The notes below the pieces were generated by a model. It did not search any database. It saw only the letters and a list, made by a program, of their open reading frames with translations, and was not told where the DNA came from. This document shows positions 59,556-64,000 of a stretch of 64,000 bases of DNA, piece by piece. The translations under genes and the position numbers were made by a program. Location of the stretch: assembly GCF_000010305.1 (NCBI RefSeq), contig NC_012489.1:2611646-2675645 (forward strand). Reading direction: 5' to 3'. Position 1 is the first letter of the stretch; every line of letters begins with the position of its first letter. The stretch is from Gemmatimonas aurantiaca T-27 (GTDB taxonomy: Bacteria; Gemmatimonadota; Gemmatimonadetes; Gemmatimonadales; Gemmatimonadaceae).

Positions 59556-59859
59556 CGAGATCGAACGCGAGCTCGAGGAGTGCCGACTCGATGCGAATTG
59601 GGCCGCGTTGGTGGAGGTCATGCGCGCCAAGCACGGCTCCGAGTATTCCTCGGCGCGTGTAGCGGCGGCGTTTGACGCGTACATCCAGCACAGTCCCCGC
59701 GACTGCGGGCTGTGCGGCGAGCCCATCACCCAGGGCATCGACCATCAGCTCTGGATTGCCACCCGCGTGCAGGAGGGCGAGACGTTGGCCTGCCGCCCGG
59801 AGACGTGGTGCCCCGGCTGCGCGCGCCTGATCAGCATCAGCCCACCGAGGATTCACTGA
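59542..59859 (+). CDS. Small protein with zinc-finger-like Cys pairs
   Basis: A 105-aa protein from a GTG preceded by GGGAGG at proper spacing. The N-terminal half is helical (EIERELEECRLDANWAALVE). The second half carries CGLCGEPI and CRPETWCPGC, giving two CxxC-type pairs that should bind one zinc, plus a His between (GIDHQLW). It is similar in layout to small HNH-like or zinc-ribbon phage proteins. The excisionase-like gene follows with TGATG overlap. Confidence 0.5.
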   Translation: MATPDEIERELEECRLDANWAALVEVMRAKHGSEYSSARVAAAFDAYIQHSPRDCGLCGEPITQGIDHQLWIATRVQEGETLACRPETWCPGCARLISISPPRIH

Positions 59860-60104
59860 TGGCACGGGCTCTGGTGCTGAATCCCTCCACCGAAGTGGCG
59901 TCCATGCGACCACCCAAAGGGCGGCCACGGACCGCCGAGGAAATCGTGCAGCGCCATTTCACGACGGAGGATGGCGCGCCGTTTCGCACGCGCGAATGGG
60001 TGCTGCGCAACGTGCGGCCGCGCCACAAGCTCGGGCGCACCTGCGTGATCTTCTACGACGCCGATGTCGAGTCGTTCATCGCGACGCGACGCGAGGAACG
60101 GTAG
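59859..60104 (+). CDS. Excisionase-like DNA-binding protein
   Basis: An 81-aa basic protein directly before the integrase. The segment FRTREWVLRNVRPRHKLGRT followed by VIFYDADVESFIATRREER matches the MerR/HTH_17 excisionase pattern (helix, wing, strand, then a C-terminal helix). As Xis it would direct integrase towards excision. Its stop shares a base with the integrase start, so both are made from the early rightward transcript. Confidence 0.65.
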   Translation: MARALVLNPSTEVASMRPPKGRPRTAEEIVQRHFTTEDGAPFRTREWVLRNVRPRHKLGRTCVIFYDADVESFIATRREER

Positions 60105-61195
60105 TGCCGCGCATTCGCCATAACCTCAAGCGCCTCGGCCTCGGGCTGCTGCAGATCGAATCCCACGCCAGCACCAAGCGGGTGCATGATCGGCGCGTGG
60201 CCCTCATCGGCAGCTTGATCGCGGAATCGCAGACGGATGTCCTGCGCGCGCTCCAGGAGCGCATCATCACCATCGAGCAGCTCGATCACTACGCGCGGGA
60301 AAACCCCGAGCTCGGACAGCGCGCACTCCTCGGTTACGTCCGCTTGGTGGCACCGCTCGATGCCACCATCGACAACACCTTGCCGTTGATGGGCAAAGGC
60401 TTCACCCAGAAGCGGTACGGGGTCTCTGCACACGCCTTGTTGAACGCGCTGCTGGAGCAGTGCGAGGATCCCGAGGCCTTGCAGGTGGCCAGCCTGCGCA
60501 CCGTCGACTGGGAAGATCTCAAGGCGGCATGGCTCGACGAGCGCTCGCCGTCTGACTGGATGCACATGCGGCGTTTCCTCAGTCGGTTCCTGACCATCCT
60601 GCTCGGTGGCAAGACGCACCCGATGCGCTTGGAGATCATGGCGCGCGTGCCCTACGCCAAAGAAAATGAGCGCGTACCGGATCTGAGTCCCGACCAGTTT
60701 CTGGCCCTCGTCGAAGAGCTACGGGAGGACCTACGGCCAGCAGCCTGGACGATCGTGCTCACAGGCATGCGCGCGAAAGAGTACCTCGCGTGCGACGAAA
60801 GCAATCTGTTGCCCGCCACGTACAGTGTTCGCATCCCAGGCACCAAAACCGACGACGCCAGCGGCATCGTGCAGGTCCCGGCCGAATACTGGGCATGGAT
60901 CGAAGCGGGCGTCCCATCGCGCCTCCGCTACAAGTGGCTGCGCATTCAGTTCATGCGCGCCGCAAACGCCATCAAAAAACCGGACGTCACGCTCCACAGC
61001 CTGCGTCACTGCTACGGGCAATGGGCGGCAGACGGGAACGTCCCAGAAGCCCGTATCCAACGCGGCCTGCGCCACACCAATCCCCGCATGACACGCCGCT
61101 ACACCGCGAGCCAAGAAACCGGTGCGGTTTCAGAGGCCGTGGGACGGGCACTCACCAAGGCCGCAACGGCCCGCAACAACAAGGAATCCGCATGA
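60104..61195 (+). CDS. int: Tyrosine integrase
   Basis: Site-specific recombinase, 363 aa from a GTG sharing a base with the preceding stop. The catalytic set is visible: Arg223 in VLTGMRAKEYL, Lys248 in the beta-hairpin (PGTKTDD), His298 and Arg301 in LHSLRH, His324 in GLRHTNPRMT, and nucleophile Tyr333 in RRYTASQ. The N-terminal about 190 residues hold the arm- and core-binding domains. It ends 51 bp before attR, as expected for an integrase that uses the tRNA-Lys site. Confidence 0.95.
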   Translation: MPRIRHNLKRLGLGLLQIESHASTKRVHDRRVALIGSLIAESQTDVLRALQERIITIEQLDHYARENPELGQRALLGYVRLVAPLDATIDNTLPLMGKGFTQKRYGVSAHALLNALLEQCEDPEALQVASLRTVDWEDLKAAWLDERSPSDWMHMRRFLSRFLTILLGGKTHPMRLEIMARVPYAKENERVPDLSPDQFLALVEELREDLRPAAWTIVLTGMRAKEYLACDESNLLPATYSVRIPGTKTDDASGIVQVPAEYWAWIEAGVPSRLRYKWLRIQFMRAANAIKKPDVTLHSLRHCYGQWAADGNVPEARIQRGLRHTNPRMTRRYTASQETGAVSEAVGRALTKAATARNNKESA

Positions 61196-61210
61196 GGCTC
61201 CATGCAGTGG

Positions 61211-61228
61211 GGTGTCAATTTCGCGTCA
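61211..61228. promoter_or_regulatory. Candidate integrase arm-type site (right)
   Basis: GGTGTCAATTTCGCGTCA, one mismatch from 12103-12120. It lies 18 bp before the attR repeat, just after int. Confidence 0.5.
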
Positions 61229-61246
61229 GTGAGGAGGCTCCGCTTC

Positions 61247-61293
61247 ACCGTGACCGGGGTGGGGATCGAACCCACGACCTACGGATTAAAAGT
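61247..61293. repeat. attR, 47-bp repeat within tRNA-Lys
   Basis: Identical to 11949-11995. The phage-borne copy restores the 3' part of the tRNA gene, so integration does not destroy it. Confidence 0.97.
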
Positions 61294-61323
61294 CCGCTGC
61301 TCTACCGACTGAGCTACCCGGTC
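61251..61323 (-). tRNA. tRNA-Lys (anticodon TTT)
   Basis: A 73-nt cloverleaf on the minus strand: acceptor GACCGGG pairs with CCCGGTC, discriminator A, D arm GCTC...GAGC, anticodon loop CTTTTAA with TTT, T arm GTGGGTTCGATCCCCAC. CCA is not encoded. The 5' part is host DNA and the 3' 43 nt lie in attR. Confidence 0.97.
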
Positions 61324-61405
61324 GTACGGCAAGCGGAATCTGCTCACATGCGCCGTGGAAGGATCACCGGTTTACGAGTGGGGGTCAACTGGGGGCAGAC
61401 AACAC

Positions 61406-61438
61406 GAACGGCGCGAGAGCAAAGCTCCCGCGCCGTTC
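61406..61438. terminator. Terminator hairpin between tRNA and OmpA-like gene
   Basis: GAACGGCGCGAGAGC (61406-61420) and GCTCCCGCGCCGTTC (61424-61438) pair over 14 of 15 bp with loop AAA. It probably ends the minus-strand ompA-like transcript. Confidence 0.7.
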
Positions 61439-61505
61439 GCCTCACCCACCGTCTCGACCAGCACCGGTGCGCCATGCGCGGTGGTGCCGGTCGATGGACG
61501 ACGGG

Positions 61506-62174
61506 TTACTCCGGCGACGTGATCGCCGCGACCGTGGCCGTCGTGCCGCCCGACGATTCGATGACAAACGTCACCCGGCGATTCAGCTCCGCGCCCGACT
61601 CGTCACCCTTGGCACCCGGCCGCACCAGACGCGCCTTGCCATATCCCACCGTGCGGAGGGCCGCGCCATCCATGCCCTTGGTCACGAGGAAGTCGCGCAC
61701 CGCATCGGCCCGTTCGCGCGAGAGGCGCAGGTTGTACGCCGCACTACCGGCCGGATCCGAGAACCCTTCCACGGTGATCGTCGCGCCCGGATAGTGCGAC
61801 TGGGCCACCTGGGCGAACTTCTCGAGCGCGGCCTGATCTTCCTGACGCACCGCTGCGTCGTCAAAACCGAAGTGCACCGGCATCGCAAACTTCACCGCGC
61901 CTTCGAGGGCCGTGATCTTGGCGCCGTATTCCGTGCGCAGCGTCTGGAGGTCCGTACGCAGAGCGTTCAGGTCGGTGCGGAGGCTGTCCACGCTGCCGCG
62001 CACACCACGCACATCGTTCTGCAGTGCGTTGTCGGCGGTCGTCCGCTCCGTGCGCTCCGTGGAGAGCGCCACCCGCTGCTCTTCGAGACCACGACGGACG
62101 AAGCCCTTCGTGGCACAGGCGCTCAACGTGGTGGCCGCGAGCACCGCTGTGGCTGCAAACTTGACGTATCGCAT
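61506..62174 (-). CDS. OmpA-family peptidoglycan-binding lipoprotein
   Basis: A 222-aa outer-membrane lipoprotein. The ATG chosen follows AGGAGA and gives a signal peptide with lipobox TLSAC. A coiled coil with heptad Leu (VDSLRTDLNALRTDLQTLRT) follows, then an OmpA/Pal domain: FGFDDAAVR, ITVEGFSDPAGSAAYNLRLS, RERADAVRDFLV, VGYGKARL and ELNRRVTFVI. The Asp and Arg that hold diaminopimelate in this family are present. Trimeric-stalk anchors to peptidoglycan of this shape are common in Gram-negative envelopes. Confidence 0.9.
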   Translation of the reverse strand: MRYVKFAATAVLAATTLSACATKGFVRRGLEEQRVALSTERTERTTADNALQNDVRGVRGSVDSLRTDLNALRTDLQTLRTEYGAKITALEGAVKFAMPVHFGFDDAAVRQEDQAALEKFAQVAQSHYPGATITVEGFSDPAGSAAYNLRLSRERADAVRDFLVTKGMDGAALRTVGYGKARLVRPGAKGDESGAELNRRVTFVIESSGGTTATVAAITSPE

Positions 62175-62452
62175 GGGTGATCTCCTCTGTTTCGTGTAGG
62201 CCTGCACACCAGCTTTACTCGGTGTGATCGGGGTTGGCGTCCGGCGTTGAGCGCGCCGACGTGCGCGCTGCGTTGGGTGCCAACCACAGGCTGAAAGTGC
62301 TCACGAACAGAGGGCAGCGAAGTGCTTCATATCACGAATTCCGTCCCATTTTCCATCGTCCGTGATAACAATCACCCGGAAAGGGGGGATTTTTTCGTTT
62401 TTGGGCGAAAACATGACGCACGCGTCGCGTCATGGGCCGTGTTCGGGGCTTT
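62175..62452. other. Intergenic region between SDR and OmpA-like genes
   Basis: Holds the terminator described below and must hold the ompA-like promoter. It includes an AT-rich stretch, GGATTTTTTCGTTTTTG (62387-62403). No coding frame is convincing and no clear -35/-10 pair was found. Confidence 0.4.
62413..62433 (-). terminator. Terminator-like hairpin after the SDR gene
   Basis: ATGACGC (62413-62419) and GCGTCAT (62427-62433) flank a 7-base loop, followed on the minus strand by GTTTTCG. It lies 20 bp after the SDR stop. Confidence 0.5.
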
Positions 62453-63298
62453 TCAGGGGCCCTGACGGCCGCCTTTGGAGAGCCATTCGCCGCCGTCCAC
62501 CACAAAGATCGCGCCCGTGATCCAGTCGCCGGCGGGTGACGCCAGGAAGGCCACCATATTGGCGATATCGCGTGGCGTGCCCCATCGCCCGAGGGGAATC
62601 CCGGTCCGCGCATACTCCGCCATCTTCTCTTCGGCCGCCGCAAACAGATCCGGCACGCCACTCTCGGCGGGTGGCGTGAACGCCTTCTTGACGCCCTCGG
62701 TGGGAATGGGGCCCGGGGCAATGGCATTCATCCGAATGCGCTCCGGCGCCCACTCCACGGCCAGCGTGCGGGTCAGCGCATCCACACCGGCTTTGGCAGC
62801 CGTCGCATGGGCCATCAGTGGCCAGCCGCGGTAATGCAGCGTCATCGACGTGCTGATGATGCGACCGCCGCCCTGCCCGGCCATGACGGGATACACGGCC
62901 TGCGAGCAGTGAAAGGTGCCGTACAGGTCGATCTCCACCACGCTCTTCCAGGCATTCGGCGAGAGCGTCGCACTGGGCGCATAAAAATTGCCGGCGGCGT
63001 TGTTCACCAGCACATCGATGCGACCGAGTCGCTGCGCGATGTCCTGCACCACCTGCTTCACCTGGTCGGCATTCCGCACATCGAGCGTCACGGCGCTGGC
63101 CGACTGGCCGCGCGCCACGATGCCCTGCACCGCACGCTCCACGTTGTCGGCTTTGCGGCTCGCAATGACCACATGCGCTCCGAGCTCGGCCAACAGTTCG
63201 GAGATTCCGAGTCCGATCCCGGTCCCACCTCCGGTCACGAGTGCAACCTGGCCATTGAGCAGGCCGGGACGAAACACGGACGCGAGCGACTCAATCAT
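62453..63298 (-). CDS. SDR oxidoreductase, 2,4-dienoyl-CoA reductase type
   Basis: NADPH-dependent short-chain dehydrogenase, 281 aa from the chosen ATG, which overlaps the rnhB stop. Rossmann motif TGGGTGIGLG, then NNAAGNF, and the DECR-type stretch HATAAKAGVDALTRTLAVEW followed by IAPGPIPTEG. The usual SDR YxxxK has Ala/His where Tyr is expected (HATAAK), as in mitochondrial and peroxisomal 2,4-dienoyl-CoA reductases, where a different Tyr acts. It would therefore reduce dienoyl-CoA in unsaturated fatty-acid oxidation. Substrate inferred. Confidence 0.85.
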   Translation of the reverse strand: MIESLASVFRPGLLNGQVALVTGGGTGIGLGISELLAELGAHVVIASRKADNVERAVQGIVARGQSASAVTLDVRNADQVKQVVQDIAQRLGRIDVLVNNAAGNFYAPSATLSPNAWKSVVEIDLYGTFHCSQAVYPVMAGQGGGRIISTSMTLHYRGWPLMAHATAAKAGVDALTRTLAVEWAPERIRMNAIAPGPIPTEGVKKAFTPPAESGVPDLFAAAEEKMAEYARTGIPLGRWGTPRDIANMVAFLASPAGDWITGAIFVVDGGEWLSKGGRQGP

Positions 63299-63977
63299 CG
63301 GACAGTTCCGGAAGGAGGAGGAGTTCATCGCCGTGCGGCGCAACTGGGTCGAGGGCCAGCGATGTCTGCACGTTGAGACAGAAGCTCCGGCGATGGTGTG
63401 CCGTCAAACCATGCTGACTGATGCCATCACGATGCTGCGTGGTGCCATACCCCGCGTTGCGTTCCCAGGCATAGTGCCCATGGCGCTGCGCGAGGGCCGT
63501 CATCAGCCGATCGCGGGTCACTTTGGCCACGATCGATGCGCAGGCAATGCCATAACACTTGGCATCGCCCTTCACGACCGCCGTATGCACAACGCCCAGG
63601 GTGCGCAGCGGCTTGCCGTCCACCACCACATGATGAGGCTCCGCGCCGAGTCGCTGCGGAATGCGCGCCAGCGCCCGCTGCATAGCCAGCACGGTGGCGT
63701 GGTAGATGTTGAGGCGATCCACTTCCCGTGCGCTGGCGGCGCCCAGTGACAGCGCCAGGGCGTGGTCGCGGATCCGCGCGGCGAGCGTCACCCGCGTGCG
63801 ATGATCGAGGCGCTTGGAATCGTCCACCCCGGCGATGGCCCGCCGATCGGCCGGCATGACAATGGCACATGCGACGACGGGGCCCGCGAGCGGGCCCCGT
63901 CCGACTTCATCCACCCCGACAAGGAGTGAACCGTATTGTGCACGCAGCGTGCGCTCGATCGGGCTCCAGCGCGCCAT
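63291..63977 (-). CDS. rnhB: Ribonuclease HII
   Basis: Removes ribonucleotides from RNA-DNA hybrids, 228 aa. The family catalytic carboxylates are at GVDEVGRGPLAGPV (Asp-Glu), HHVVVDGKPL (Asp) and CASIVAKVTRDR (the following Asp). GIACASIVAKVTRD and GYGTTQHRDGI complete the pattern. It ends in LLLLPELSDD and its stop overlaps the SDR start, so the two are coupled. Confidence 0.95.
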   Translation of the reverse strand: MARWSPIERTLRAQYGSLLVGVDEVGRGPLAGPVVACAIVMPADRRAIAGVDDSKRLDHRTRVTLAARIRDHALALSLGAASAREVDRLNIYHATVLAMQRALARIPQRLGAEPHHVVVDGKPLRTLGVVHTAVVKGDAKCYGIACASIVAKVTRDRLMTALAQRHGHYAWERNAGYGTTQHRDGISQHGLTAHHRRSFCLNVQTSLALDPVAPHGDELLLLPELSDD

Positions 63978-64000
63978 GGCGCAGCCGTTGACTCGACGAA

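Larger units (their letters stand above)
11949..61293. mobile_element. Complete lambdoid-type siphovirus prophage integrated in tRNA-Lys
   Basis: About 49.3 kb bounded by identical 47-bp repeats. It has integrase, an excisionase candidate, an immunity region, replication genes, small and large terminase, lambda-type portal, S49 protease, decoration and capsid proteins, tail tube, tape measure, tail tip proteins, endolysin and candidate receptor-binding proteins. No core module is visibly broken by stop codons, frameshifts or insertion sequences, so it may still be inducible. A cargo block on the opposite strand (47.6-53.5 kb) carries likely lysogenic-conversion genes. The head genes follow lambda order (terminase, portal, protease/scaffold, decoration, capsid), and a long tape measure points to a siphovirus. 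Confidence 0.96.

Noticed and set aside
1-64000. CRISPR array, rRNA gene or insertion sequence
   Set aside because: No regularly spaced repeats of CRISPR type, no rRNA sequence and no transposase were found; the repeats at 15.2 kb and 24.7 kb are too short and degenerate.

Overview
The window is high-GC bacterial chromosome, probably from a Gemmatimonadota (Gemmatimonas-like) soil or freshwater bacterium. That assignment rests on base composition and on the style of the housekeeping proteins, not on a marker gene, and should be held loosely. Host DNA occupies about 1-11948 and 61294-64000. A complete-looking lambdoid-type siphovirus prophage of about 49.3 kb lies between them, bounded by a perfect 47-bp direct repeat (11949-11995 and 61247-61293) that is the 3' part of a tRNA-Lys(TTT) gene. 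The intact tRNA (61251-61323, minus strand) is rebuilt at the integrase end.

Left host flank: the end of a homoserine dehydrogenase, a convergent S58/DmpA peptidase, then holB, moaC and an SLT lytic transglycosylase on the plus strand. On the minus strand follow a LysM lytic transglycosylase with a histone-like Lys/Ala/Ser tail, a hypothetical protein, a LuxR-type response regulator with its sensor kinase, and a MscS channel. Right host flank, all minus strand: an OmpA-like lipoprotein, an SDR of 2,4-dienoyl-CoA reductase type, and rnhB.

Prophage, left to right: (i) 12.0-21.8 kb, early and replication genes in one tightly overlapping plus-strand operon: small membrane and zinc proteins, a PD-(D/E)XK-like nuclease, a SNF2 helicase, a DUF1376-like replication protein with internal DNA repeats, a RusA-like resolvase, a MazG-like protein and many small orphans. 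(ii) 21.8-42.2 kb, packaging, head and tail: terminase small and large subunits, a winged-helix protein next to a palindrome-rich non-coding gap, portal, S49 protease with a nested scaffold start, decoration protein, capsid, tail tube, tape measure and tail tip. (iii) 42.2-47.6 kb, lysis genes (HExxH protein, signal-anchored M15 endolysin, coiled-coil membrane proteins) and candidate receptor-binding or depolymerase proteins, closed by a strong terminator. (iv) 47.6-53.5 kb, a mostly minus-strand cargo block: a PEP-CTERM secreted protein, an SRAP abasic-site protein, a three-Cys-motif Gp37/Gp68 protein (plus strand) and an operon of a secreted protein, a Cys-rich protein and TcmP. (v) 53.8-61.2 kb, an immunity switch (leftward repressor candidate, rightward Cro-like gene, with dense operators between), then an early operon with a RecT-like annealing protein, a ParB-like protein, an excisionase candidate and a tyrosine integrase.

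On circularisation, part (v) would run through attP straight into part (i). Integration therefore cuts the early operon in two and leaves the replication half without an obvious promoter. The cargo block is oriented against the lytic genes, as expected for genes expressed in the lysogen. The least described elements are the palindrome cluster at 24690-24962, the three-Cys/TcmP/SRAP cargo block, and the divergent RecT-like protein.
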